NCBI GenBank assembly: GCA_016179685.1
Contig: JACPCR010000065.1
Coordinates: 21,581 to 85,580, forward strand
Length of the DNA: 64,000 nucleotides
Reading direction: 5' to 3'
DNA from: Planctomycetota bacterium
GTDB taxonomy: Bacteria; Planctomycetota; PUPC01; JACPCR01
Under the pieces are notes generated by a model. That model ran no database searches. It was not told where the DNA came from and was given only the letters and a program-made list of their open reading frames with translations. This document shows positions 16,896-24,184 of the stretch, in pieces. Made by a program: the position numbers and the translations under genes. Each line of letters begins with the position of its first letter. The first letter of the stretch is position 1.

Positions 16896-18226
16896 TTCTG
16901 CCTCGATGGACTCGTGTCCCAGCCCGAAAGTGCCGAGCGGGCACCTTCCAGGATTTCTGCTTCTGTTTCTATCATCTGCTTCCGAATCCGCCCGGCATCC
17001 CCTTCCAGCTCGATCAGGGTGTCGACGGTCCGGAGCAGGGCGGCCATACGCTGCCGATCCAGCGTGCCGGCCGGCTCACGCTCCTTCGCATCCAGCCAGA
17101 GCTTGGCGGTCTCGAGAGCCAGGAGCAGCTCCTCCACCTGCACCTGGGCCGAGGCCACGGCCCATTCCTTTTCCCGTCGCTTCTCCTCCGCGGACGCCAG
17201 GGCCAGGTAGGCATCCGCCGCCCGGCGCAGCGCCGCCCGAAACGCCACGCTTGGCTCGACGTGGATTTCCGGAATGGGCTTCGGGTAAGGCAGCCTCCGG
17301 CCCGTTACCCTCGTGAGCTGCGCCAGGCTCGCTGGAACCTGCCGGGCCATGGCCAGATCGAGCAGCTCCTGCGCCTGGGCCCGGTGCGCCCGCGCCGAGA
17401 GCGCTTCCCGAGGCTGGGCCCTGCGGACCGAATCCAGGATGGAACTCTCGGGCCTCGGGGCCTCGAGGACCTGCGTCTCACCCGCCGCCAGCGTGTATTC
17501 CCGCTCCTTCCCCTCAAGAAGGACCTGACCGGCATCGACCCGGACGGCCAGTCGGATGGCACCGGCCCGTTCATCCGTTCCTTCGCCGTCGAGAACCTGA
17601 ACGATAAACTTTGTGCCCAGGACCCTGACGGACCCGGCATGCGTCTGAACGACGAACCGGCCGACCCGCCGGTCCACCTCGCAGGTGAGCCGACCCGTCT
17701 CCAGGAAGACCTCCTCGGCGCGCTCCGCGCCCAGCAAGCGGAGGACGCCGCCCTCGTCCAGTTTCAGGCGGCAGTAGTCGCCCATTCGGACCTGGACTCC
17801 GCCTGGCCCGGCGAGCAAGGCGCCGCCACGCTGGCCCGGCTGCCCCTCGATCCACTGGGCTTGGCCTTCCACCTGCGGACTTGGATACCGGGCTGAACGG
17901 GCGAGCCACCATGCCAGTCCGACCGCGACAAAGATGGCGGCCGCAGCGGCGATGGTCCTGAAGCCCAGAAGGCGTCTGAAGAATGGAATTCGCACCCGAC
18001 CACTTTTTTTATCGGCATGGCTTCGAAGTTTTGAGCGGAAATCGATTGAAAGAGCGATACGCCCATTCTCCATCTTCAATAACGTGTCCATGCAGGATTG
18101 GATCTCCCATTCACGCTCCACCTCCTCGCCGGCCGCCTCGAGCTCCTGGGCCAGGTTCACCCCAGGAGGCCCGGCCTGCCGCCCCTCCAGCCAGTCTTGA
18201 AGCTGTTGGAGAAGACGCGGATTCAT
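16892..18226 (-). CDS. FecR-domain protein, likely anti-sigma factor
   Basis: 444 aa from the ATG at 18226, which overlaps the sigma-factor stop as ATGA. Residues 1-80 are a helical cytoplasmic segment starting MNPRLLQQLQDWLEG. A single membrane helix follows (TIAAAAAIFVAVGLAWWLA, about residues 90-110). The FecR beta domain lies at about 130-265, with GPGGVQVRMGDYCRLKLDEG, FLETGRLTCEVDR, FVVQTHAGSVRVLGTKF and VRVDAGQVLLEG. The C-terminal third is helical. FecR proteins pass an envelope signal to the paired ECF sigma factor and hold it inactive. The tight coupling here supports that role. The long C-terminal helical part is larger than in typical FecR proteins. Confidence 0.85.
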   Translation of the reverse strand: MNPRLLQQLQDWLEGRQAGPPGVNLAQELEAAGEEVEREWEIQSCMDTLLKMENGRIALSIDFRSKLRSHADKKSGRVRIPFFRRLLGFRTIAAAAAIFVAVGLAWWLARSARYPSPQVEGQAQWIEGQPGQRGGALLAGPGGVQVRMGDYCRLKLDEGGVLRLLGAERAEEVFLETGRLTCEVDRRVGRFVVQTHAGSVRVLGTKFIVQVLDGEGTDERAGAIRLAVRVDAGQVLLEGKEREYTLAAGETQVLEAPRPESSILDSVRRAQPREALSARAHRAQAQELLDLAMARQVPASLAQLTRVTGRRLPYPKPIPEIHVEPSVAFRAALRRAADAYLALASAEEKRREKEWAVASAQVQVEELLLALETAKLWLDAKEREPAGTLDRQRMAALLRTVDTLIELEGDAGRIRKQMIETEAEILEGARSALSGWDTSPSRQK

Positions 18227-18744
18227 GTCGTCGCTTCCCTCCGAAGCTTCACGCGAAGACAATCATGGAGCGCTCGGCGCGCACGGGCCAGCCGGTTGTG
18301 TACCGCGTCGACGGCGATATTCAGAACGGAGGCAACCTGGCTGGCCGGGTAGGCCTGGTCGTAATAGAGTTTTACCGCCTCCACCTGCTCGGCGGGGAGC
18401 TGCTTCCGGCATTTGCGAAGCGCTTCGATGCGCTCGTCCCATTCGGTCCCCATGGCCGGCTGGCTGAAGTCTTCCCAGAACCGGGCAGCAGCCTCGCCTT
18501 TCAGGAACAGGGCTCGTTCGGACGCGGCCTTGCGCCGCGCATTGGCAGCGAGATTCCGGGCCGTCGCCAAAAGCCAGGGCAGAATGGGCCTCGAGGTGTC
18601 AATCTCATGAATCTTGCGCAGCAGGACCAGAAAGACCTCCTGGGTCAGATCCTCCGCCAACTCCCGATCCCGCAGGATGGAGTAGAGCAGACCGAAGACG
18701 GGCTGCTGGTGTTCCGTAACGATGAGCTCGAAGAGTTGGTTCAT
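18223..18744 (-). CDS. ECF-family RNA polymerase sigma factor
   Basis: 173 aa from the ATG at 18744. A TTG seven codons upstream falls inside the conserved 49-bp block, so the ATG is preferred. Region 2 is visible as HQQPVFGLLYSILRDRELAE, then DLTQEVFLVLLRKI and RPILPWLLATARNLA (core binding and -10 recognition). Region 4 is LPAEQVEAVKLYYDQAYPAS, then QVASVLNIAVDAVHNRLARA (helix-turn-helix for -35 recognition). There is no region 3, as in ECF sigma factors. The gene leads a chain sigma - FecR - coiled-coil - two giant exported proteins with ATGA overlaps or short gaps, so autoregulation and control of that cluster are likely. Confidence 0.92.
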   Translation of the reverse strand: MNQLFELIVTEHQQPVFGLLYSILRDRELAEDLTQEVFLVLLRKIHEIDTSRPILPWLLATARNLAANARRKAASERALFLKGEAAARFWEDFSQPAMGTEWDERIEALRKCRKQLPAEQVEAVKLYYDQAYPASQVASVLNIAVDAVHNRLARARRALHDCLRVKLRREATT

Positions 18745-18748
18745 AGTG

Positions 18749-18797
18749 GGCGCTTGGGGCGCCAAACTTGAAGAGACTTTTTAAGTTTGAGTTACGC
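18749..18797 (-). promoter_or_regulatory. Conserved 49-bp block upstream of ECF sigma gene (copy 2)
   Basis: Matches 2232-2280 (upstream of the cyclase gene) at about 41 of 49 positions. Here it ends only 5 bp before the sigma-factor ATG. It contains AAACTT and AAGTTT as an inverted pair separated by 13 bp. A regulatory role is inferred from the duplicate placement. Confidence 0.55.
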
Positions 18798-19168
18798 TGG
18801 ACATAGATCGACACGAATGGTCATTTGCTATTTGTCATTTGTCATCTATTCGCCCAGCTATCAAAATATTGCTTGTGGCTGTAATTGACCATCCTATCAA
18901 TCTCATTCCCCTGCCAGCAGAGTTCTCAGGCGTCATGGGCGCAACTTCTTAATAAGTCCGGGGAGGACGATTAGGTCAAATCGATGAGTAATGAACGGAG
19001 TAGCGAAGCTCGGAAGGGCTTCGCTGCAAGAAATTCAGGGCTGACACGCGGCGAACGTAGGCGAAGCCCTTCCGGGCTTCGCCGAAGCGCTTACGCGCCT
19101 CGCTACGAAAATCCGTGAAGCCTTCAATCATCATCGGTTATGAAAACGAGCGCGTGTCTTTCTTCTTC
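18798..19168. other. Non-coding stretch with GCGAAGC hairpins
   Basis: No reading frame is supported. It contains near-direct repeats of TTTGTCATTTG (around 18825-18845) and two hairpins built on the same sequence: 19003-19024 (GCGAAGC..GCTTCGC) and 19060-19083 (GGCGAAGCC..GGCTTCGCC). Confidence 0.6.
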
Positions 19169-19193
19169 TGAAATCCGCCTGTCGGCGGATTTC
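19169..19193. repeat. Minimal hairpin related to the stop-codon element
   Basis: TGAAATCCGCC and GGCGGATTTCA arms around a short centre. It uses the same arms as the second hairpin of the compound element that begins nine bases further on. Confidence 0.75.
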
Positions 19194-19201
19194 AACAAAA
19201 C

Positions 19202-19289
19202 CTTCTGCTGACCCGCCAGGCTTGGCCCGGCGAAGCCGGGCCAAGCCTGGCACTGAAATCCGCGAGCCCGAAGGGCGCAGCGGATTTCA
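19202..19289. repeat. Double-hairpin intergenic element, copy 3
   Basis: The best-preserved copy. Hairpin one is built on CCAGGCTTGGCCCGG / CCGGGCCAAGCCTGG with loop CGAAG (nearly perfect). Hairpin two runs from TGAAATCCGC to GCGGATTTCA. On the minus strand its first three bases are the TGA stop of the gene at 19287-19709. Confidence 0.9.
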
Positions 19290-19709
19290 CTTCGCGGCGA
19301 TCTTGGTGATCTTCTGCAAGCCGATCTTGTCACCCCTCTTGTAACCCATCCCGGTCAGAGTCACCTCTTTGCCCAGGAAGGTCTCCAGGTCATACGCTGC
19401 GCCTTGTGCCTCGGTCGTTGTGCCGCCGCGGGTGCCCTGCGCCTCGGCGGGTGGCAGAACCGTCTTGTTCCCGTTCGCCTCGGTGAGCACGAACTGGAGC
19501 AGCTTCGATTCCTTTCCACCTCGATCTTTGACCGTAGACTCCTCCTTGGAGACGGTGCCGGACAGCGTGTACTCCTCCGGGGCAGGCCGCTTGTCATCGG
19601 TGGCGGTGGCCGCCGCCCGGCCGGCGGCCGCCTGTTCGCCACGGGCCATGGGGGCGACGAGGCTGAAAGCAAATACGGCAAGTGCAAACCTGGAAACAAT
19701 CGGCTTCAT
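19287..19709 (-). CDS. Small secreted protein, possible OB-fold
   Basis: 140 aa from the ATG at 19709, which has GGAGG eight bases upstream and begins an excellent signal peptide (FALAVFAFSLVAPMARG). A longer frame to 19838 lacks these features. The mature part has an alanine-rich linker followed by a beta-rich domain: EYTLSGTVSKEES, LLQFVLTEANGNKTVLPP, YDLETFLGKEVTLTGMGYK and IGLQKITKI. The pattern (a strand with G-T-V, a ligand-independent core, then a G-K-E-V-x-L-x-G strand) resembles small OB-fold periplasmic proteins. No motif defines a ligand. The natural stop codon is supplied by the hairpin element that follows. Confidence 0.7.
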   Translation of the reverse strand: MKPIVSRFALAVFAFSLVAPMARGEQAAAGRAAATATDDKRPAPEEYTLSGTVSKEESTVKDRGGKESKLLQFVLTEANGNKTVLPPAEAQGTRGGTTTEAQGAAYDLETFLGKEVTLTGMGYKRGDKIGLQKITKIAAK

Positions 19710-19892
19710 ACTAGCCTCCGATACAGAAAAACAGGTAATGGAAACATCAATCTCCCTGCCATAGAACTGTCGGAGATGCCTCCAGACTATCGCCAATTCC
19801 CATGAAGAAAAGTTACGATGGAAAAAACGGAGTCGCACTGATTTTACCCAGGCCTCATTGTAGATGAAGCAGCTTTATGCCAATATGTTTAT

Positions 19893-19974
19893 TGGAATCC
19901 GCTGCGCCCTTCGGGCTCGCGGATTTCAGAGCCCGGGTCGGCCCGGCTTCGCCGGCCCAACCCGGGCGGGTCAA
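19893..19974. repeat. Double-hairpin intergenic element, copy 4, reversed
   Basis: 82 bp, opposite orientation to copies 2 and 3. The first hairpin is GGAATCCGC..GCGGATTTC, then CCCGGGT..ACCCGGG around CCGGCTTCGCCGG. It ends exactly where the vapBC remnant (19975) begins. Confidence 0.85.
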
Positions 19975-20022
19975 TTGGAGGAGGATACGGACCGTGCCGG
20001 CGCTGTGTGATGTAAGCCTTCA
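19975..20022 (+). pseudogene. vapBC junction remnant (antitoxin end plus toxin start)
   Basis: 46 bases (19975-20020) match 23226-23271 of the intact vapBC pair at 36 positions. One frame reads LEEDTDRAGAV followed by TGA (20008-20010), against LEEDTDCAGPV-stop at the end of the intact antitoxin. The overlapping frame, from GTG at 19994, reads VPALCDVSL, against VQALCDVSV at the start of the intact toxin. The GGAGGAGGA ribosome site is also preserved. The rest of both genes is gone and the frame continues into the LamG/propeller gene. Confidence 0.75.
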
Positions 20023-21628
20023 GTGCCCGAAGCTTCGGGCCCAGCTCACGGTCGAAGCGCGGGTCACGACCCTGGAGGAGGGTGCGGAGGGCCTGCAGGC
20101 CCTCGTTTCCCGGTGGTCTCCGCTCGTTTCCATGGACACGTTCGACGCCTTCGATGCAAGTCATACCGACGGGCTGGACTCGACGGGGTACTTCGGGGCC
20201 GTCTTCGACGGGCAATATGTTTATTTCGTGCCCGAAAAGCATGCGGACCAGCGAAACCATGGGATCGTGCTGAGATACGACACCCATGGAGCTTTTCATG
20301 ACCCTCGAAGCTATTCCGCCTACGATGCCGGGTGCGTGGCAGGAGTCCGGACGGTCGGCTACTACGGTGCGGCGTTCGACGGCACGTTCGTTTACTTCGT
20401 GCCGCGGCAGCTCGAGGGCAGGGAGTTGCACTCCCGCATTCTGCGCCTGGATACACGCCTCGAGTTCAAGAATCCCGAAGCGTGGGACGCTTTCGATGCC
20501 GGGCCGAAACGGTCCTGGCAGGGCGCGGCCTTCGACGGCCGATACGTCTACCTCTGCCCCGGATACCAGGGCGAGCCGCACCCTTCCGGCCGCAGCTCGC
20601 TCGTCATGCGCTACGACACGCTGGCCGACTTCAAAAGCCGAACGAGCTACGAGACCTTTTACGTGGACGGCATCGGCGGGCTCGATGCCGGATGTTTCGA
20701 CGGCGGCGCATTCGATGGTCGATTCATCTATTTCGTCCCCCTCGAACGCCCCGTCGTTGTGCGGTTTGACACCCGGGGGGGCTTTTTCGACCGGGCGTGC
20801 TGGCAGGCGTTTGACGCCGGCCGAGTGGGACTCGGCATGTGTGTCGGGTCCGTTTTTGACGGGCGATTCCTCTACTTCGTCCCCTATTCCCATTCCGTGG
20901 TGGTGCGGTTCGATGTGACGGGCGATTTTCTCGAGCCTTCGTCTTGGGAGTCCTTCGATGCCGGCGGCGTGTGCGGGCCGCGGGCGCGTGGCTTCGATGG
21001 CGGCTTTTTTGATGGCCGCCAGGTCTACTTTGTGCCCTTCGTCTGCACGGATGAGAGGGGCGACTACGTGTTTCATTGCCGTTTCCTGCGTTACGACACC
21101 CAGGGCGGCTTTGGCGATGCTGCGAGCTGGACCGCTCAGGACGCGTCCGCGACCTCGGGCCTGCTGTCCGTCGGCTACAACGCGGGCGCGTACGACGGGC
21201 GCTTCTTCTACGCCGCGCCCTGGCGACACGCTCCGGACCCGAATTCGAAGCTCTGGGGCGTTCATGGAGTCGTCCTGCGCTACGACACGTTGGGACAGCA
21301 GGGCTCGTTCAGCCTGCGGTACAGCGACTACGGGCATAACGGGGGGCTGTGCGCTGCCGTCCCCGGCCCCGCCTTCCTGGTCAACACGGAACGCGGGGTC
21401 TTGAACGCGTCGGCCCATCGGGCCCTGCGGCCCGGACGGCATCACCTGAAAGGAACTTACGACGGTCAGCGCATCCGGTTGTTCGTGGACGGTATCCTGG
21501 CCGCGGAACGCTGCGGCCGCGGCTGCATTCAGGAGAATGACGAGCCGGTGTCGCTCGGCGGGCTTCGCGGTGGGCTGTGTCGCTTCCGCGGCGTGATCGA
21601 GGACGTGAGAATTTTCGATCGCGTGTGA
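19994..21628 (+). CDS. LamG-domain protein with an inserted seven-repeat beta-propeller
   Basis: 544 aa if translation starts at the GTG at 19994, which has GGAGGAGGA upstream. That start belongs to a vapC remnant, so the native start may have been lost and the first nine residues may be foreign. Residues 18-45 (LTVEARVTTLEEGAEGLQAL) look like the first LamG strands. Seven repeats of about 55 residues follow, each with W/F-x-x-F/Y-D-A and then G-A-x-F-D-G-R-x-x-Y-F-V-P and a R-Y-D-T strand. These are the blades of a propeller. LamG then resumes at about 435 (GSFSLRYSDYG, HLKGTYDGQRIRLFVDG, GVIEDVRIF). No signal peptide is seen, consistent with a missing 5' end. Such folds bind sugars or proteins; no catalytic residues were recognised. 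Confidence 0.7.
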   Translation: MPALCDVSLQCPKLRAQLTVEARVTTLEEGAEGLQALVSRWSPLVSMDTFDAFDASHTDGLDSTGYFGAVFDGQYVYFVPEKHADQRNHGIVLRYDTHGAFHDPRSYSAYDAGCVAGVRTVGYYGAAFDGTFVYFVPRQLEGRELHSRILRLDTRLEFKNPEAWDAFDAGPKRSWQGAAFDGRYVYLCPGYQGEPHPSGRSSLVMRYDTLADFKSRTSYETFYVDGIGGLDAGCFDGGAFDGRFIYFVPLERPVVVRFDTRGGFFDRACWQAFDAGRVGLGMCVGSVFDGRFLYFVPYSHSVVVRFDVTGDFLEPSSWESFDAGGVCGPRARGFDGGFFDGRQVYFVPFVCTDERGDYVFHCRFLRYDTQGGFGDAASWTAQDASATSGLLSVGYNAGAYDGRFFYAAPWRHAPDPNSKLWGVHGVVLRYDTLGQQGSFSLRYSDYGHNGGLCAAVPGPAFLVNTERGVLNASAHRALRPGRHHLKGTYDGQRIRLFVDGILAAERCGRGCIQENDEPVSLGGLRGGLCRFRGVIEDVRIFDRV

Positions 21629-21694
21629 CGAGGCCAGAACCTCCCCCGGACCTGTTTCCGACGCCCGCTCCTAACGCCTCCTGCCCAATAAAAG

Positions 21695-22642
21695 ATGACT
21701 CCCAAACAACGCATCATCGCCGCCCTTCAACTTCAGCAGCCGAACGATATCGTTCCCACGTTTGAATTGTTTGGCCTGACGAAGGAACTGACCGGGAAGG
21801 AGTTCCTGGATTTGCGTGGATTGACCGGTCGGGAGCTGGAAAGCGGCATCAAGTATAACGCGGAGCTGCATGTGGAGGTCGCCGAACGATTGGATTATTC
21901 TGCGATCGTTCTCGGTGACCTCCCCGTGATCCAGGAGTTGGTCCGAATGGGGGCCGACAGAACCTATCTGCTGACCCACAAGAACGGGGATGGGACCTGG
22001 CGATTCTGGCGCAAGGGAGGCGGCCAGGGCGACACCTTCGAGGAAACGTGCCTGAGGCTGTTCACTGAACCGGATGAGTTCAAACGGGAATTGGACCGGG
22101 CGACAGACGACGCGATCGAGCACATGAAGCCGCTCATTGACGCTGGAATAGAGGCGATTTTCATGGGGGCGGATTACGCAACAACGCAGGGGCCCTTTCT
22201 TTCGCCAAAGATGTTTGGTGAATTCATCGCGCCTTATCTCCACCGCACCGTCTCGGGACACCAGGCGAACGGCGCTTACGTCATCAAGCACACCGACGGC
22301 AACATCATGCCCATTCTGGATCAGATCGTGGCCTGTTCCCCGGACGCGCTGGTCTCCATCGACCCGACCGCAGGAATGGACATTGCCGTGGTCAAAAAAC
22401 GGGTTGGCAGCAAGGTCTGTCTAGGCGGCAATGTCGATATGGACCCGCTGGTCAAGGGGGACAGAGAGCAGATTAGAAAGAGCGCACTCTACTGCCTGAA
22501 ACATGCGAAGCCGAATGGAGGCTATATCTTCATGACGAGCAATTCCGTGTACCCGCCCATCCAGATCGAAGATTACCAGGTCATGCTGGACCTTCGCCTG
22601 AAATACGGAAGATATGATCGGGAGGTTGAGATTCCGTCTTAG
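21695..22642 (+). CDS. Uroporphyrinogen-decarboxylase (URO-D) family protein, likely corrinoid methyltransferase type
   Basis: 315 aa. The start MTPKQRIIAALQLQQPNDIV is the standard family beginning (M-x-x-R-E-R-x-x-A-A-L-x-x-x-x-x-D-x-x-P). Other markers are GIEAIFMGADYATTQGPFLS, PKMFGEFIAPYLHRTV, GAYVIKHTDGNIMPILDQIV, CLGGNVDMDPLVKG and GGYIFMTSNSV. The arginine-rich N-terminal motif of true HemE is not intact, and the H-T-D-G-N and G-N-V-D motifs are those of the methyltransferase-like branch that moves methyl groups between corrinoid proteins and other carriers. True porphyrin synthesis is therefore unlikely. It stands alone between the LamG gene and vapBC, with only a weak ribosome site. 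Confidence 0.85.
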   Translation: MTPKQRIIAALQLQQPNDIVPTFELFGLTKELTGKEFLDLRGLTGRELESGIKYNAELHVEVAERLDYSAIVLGDLPVIQELVRMGADRTYLLTHKNGDGTWRFWRKGGGQGDTFEETCLRLFTEPDEFKRELDRATDDAIEHMKPLIDAGIEAIFMGADYATTQGPFLSPKMFGEFIAPYLHRTVSGHQANGAYVIKHTDGNIMPILDQIVACSPDALVSIDPTAGMDIAVVKKRVGSKVCLGGNVDMDPLVKGDREQIRKSALYCLKHAKPNGGYIFMTSNSVYPPIQIEDYQVMLDLRLKYGRYDREVEIPS

Positions 22643-22962
22643 AGTTTTGAGGATATTCCTTTATCGCCCAATGCGAAGATCTTTCTAAATGTGATCGTCC
22701 TCGTCGTCGTCCTCGTTCTCGTCGTTGGAGTCTGCACTCGCGTTTCTAGGACGAGCACGATGACGTCATGAAACAAGGCCAGAGCGCTGTGCGCTATCGT
22801 TCTCGGCCTGGGGAATTACGGCCTCATTTCGAGGGCGAGGACGAGCACGAGCACCGGGACGAGCACGAGACAAGGACTGGACGGTTTGAGGCCGCCGTAC
22901 GGCGGCTTCGCTGGTACCGCGGAACGGAAGTACGGGTGCACCTCCGTTCCGTGATACTAGTG
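22643..22962. other. Intergenic region with trinucleotide-like runs and hairpins
   Basis: No gene seen. It contains purine/pyrimidine-biased runs (GTCCTCGTCGTCGTCCTCG near 22697 and GACGAGCACGAGCACC near 22840), a perfect 16-bp palindrome GCCGCCGTACGGCGGC (22891-22906) and the CGGAACGG hairpin listed separately. Confidence 0.6.
22920..22951. repeat. CGGAACGG hairpin, copy 1
   Basis: Arms CGGAACGGA and TCCGTTCCG, 14-base loop. A related hairpin with the same flanking GGTACCG/AGTACTG context lies at 52407-52439. Confidence 0.7.
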
Positions 22963-22991
22963 TTGCCAGTTTAACATATTTATGCTAATAT
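22963..22991 (+). promoter_or_regulatory. Sigma70-type promoter of vapBC
   Basis: TTGCCA (22963-22968), a 17-bp spacer, and TAATAT (22986-22991). The vapB ATG begins only six bases after the -10 box, so transcription should start at or next to the ATG, giving a leaderless mRNA. No ribosome site precedes this ATG, which agrees. Confidence 0.65.
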
Positions 22992-22997
22992 GGATTT

Positions 22998-23261
22998 ATG
23001 CGCACCACGGTGGATTTACCAGATGAGTTGTATCGCCATGCCAAGTCGGAGGCCGCCCTCAGAGGCGTTCGCTTACGCGACTTGGTCGAAGAGGGTTTGC
23101 GCCGAGTGCTCGGGACACCACTGGCAACTCCGGTGACGCGGCGTGTCAAGTTCCCTATTCACCGGAGCCTGCACCCGGGCGCCCTCTCCGCCTCCGAGGC
23201 GCGGCGAGCCGAGGAACAGGCAATACTGGAGGAGGACACTGACTGTGCAGGCCCTGTGTGA
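22998..23261 (+). CDS. vapB: VapB-type antitoxin, ribbon-helix-helix
   Basis: 87 aa. The N-terminal RHH domain is MRTTVDLPDELYRHAKSEAA, then LRGVRLRDLVEEGLRRVLG: a basic strand that reads DNA and two helices for dimerisation. The C-terminal tail is acidic (SEARRAEEQAILEEDTD) and would block the toxin. The toxin gene starts inside its last codons (17-nt overlap), the usual arrangement for coupled VapBC. It should autorepress the promoter just upstream. The 3' end has a degenerate duplicate at 19975. Confidence 0.88.
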   Translation: MRTTVDLPDELYRHAKSEAALRGVRLRDLVEEGLRRVLGTPLATPVTRRVKFPIHRSLHPGALSASEARRAEEQAILEEDTDCAGPV

Positions 23262-23691
23262 CGTGAGCGTCCTGCTACCCCTGGTGACGGATCGTCATGC
23301 ACACCATGCCTGCGCAATTCGTTGGATGGATGGTGTGTCGGTCGGTGAGGCGATCGTGTGTCGTATGGCTCAAACCGGGTTATTGCGGCTGCTGAACAAT
23401 CCGGCGGTCATGCAGGAGGATGTGCTGGAAACGGATGCTTGCTGGGGGCTATGGCATCGTTTGCTGGAAGACGATCGGATTCGTTTTTCGCCCACGGAGC
23501 CGCCCGGTCTCGACGAGGCCTTCCGTCGATTCACTGCCGGACGGGCTTTTGCACCGCGCCTGTGGACAGACGCCTATCTAGCGGCTTATGCGCACGCGGG
23601 TAGGCTCACGGTGGTCTCCTTCGACAAGGGTTTTCACAGTTTTCCCGGCCTGGCCTGCGAAGTGCTCGGCACCAGCCCGCCACCAGGGTAA
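23245..23691 (+). CDS. vapC: VapC-type PIN-domain toxin
   Basis: 148 aa from a GTG at 23245 with GGAGGAGGA upstream. The PIN fold is seen as VQALCDVSVLLPLVTDRHAH (first catalytic Asp, D6), a central helix RMAQTGLLRLLNNPAVMQED, and LWTDAYLAAYAHAGRLTVVS with FDKGF (the TDAYLAA and TFD-type acidic residues). VapC toxins are Mg2+-dependent ribonucleases that cut tRNA or rRNA, and the antitoxin masks them. The helix normally carrying the second catalytic glutamate reads VGEAIVCRMAQ; its E is a plausible match. The gene appears intact. Confidence 0.88.
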   Translation: MQALCDVSVLLPLVTDRHAHHACAIRWMDGVSVGEAIVCRMAQTGLLRLLNNPAVMQEDVLETDACWGLWHRLLEDDRIRFSPTEPPGLDEAFRRFTAGRAFAPRLWTDAYLAAYAHAGRLTVVSFDKGFHSFPGLACEVLGTSPPPG

Positions 23692-23822
23692 ACATTTCGG
23701 GATGATCGCGATTCAGCGATCTTGGTCCCTAAAAAAGAAGGCGGACATCTGGAAGCTCATGGCTCTTCGCGTTCCAACGCCCGTCGGGATCGGGATGGAA
23801 GGAATTTTCATGACATTGGGCC

Positions 23823-23907
23823 ATGAGCGAAGGAGAATGCAAACGCCAGGTGACTCGATATATTCACCGGAACCCTGCTCGTATTCCTTTTCCGATGTAC
23901 CGTGACA
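23823..23907 (+). pseudogene. Fragment resembling a REP-associated tyrosine transposase (RAYT)
   Basis: A frame reading ECKRQVTRYIHRNPARI matches the conserved R-Y-I-H-x-N-P-x-R-A motif of TnpA-REP (Y1 transposase-like) proteins. Nothing convincing remains on either side: the catalytic H-x-H and tyrosine regions are absent. It is interesting because several REP-like hairpins occur in this window. The match is short, so the assignment is tentative. Confidence 0.4.
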
Positions 23908-24161
23908 GACGGGCCCAGACTCTCAGAGCTCCCGCAAGAACTTGTAAGTGGAACTTACTTCCCTCCCAGGAATCAGGTCAAGTCAAATGCGCAGGTCTGA
24001 CCCCAATCCCTCCCCCTGGGCTTTATTGCTAAACCCCTTCGGGGTAAAACCCAGGACGGATTGAACTTCGCTCGGTGGCCCCACCCGGCGGTCGGGCTGG
24101 CCCCACTTGGCGAGCCGTTTTTTCACTCGCGGGGAAAGGACTGTATCCCCTCAGAAGCTTG

Positions 24162-24184
24162 GGCTTTGCGAAGCAAAGCCTTTT
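24162..24184 (+). terminator. Hairpin with T-tract
   Basis: A perfect eight-bp stem GGCTTTGC / GCAAAGCC with a GAA loop, followed by TTTT on the plus strand. It would end transcription coming from the vapC side. Confidence 0.55.

Noticed and set aside
21695..22642. hemE, true uroporphyrinogen decarboxylase
   Set aside because: Family fold present, but the N-terminal arginine motif and neighbouring haem genes are missing; the methyltransferase-like branch fits better.
22690..22870. Coding region in the GTCGTCCTCGTC / GAGCACGAGC stretch
   Set aside because: Open frames there are low-complexity, lack a ribosome site and do not resemble any protein.
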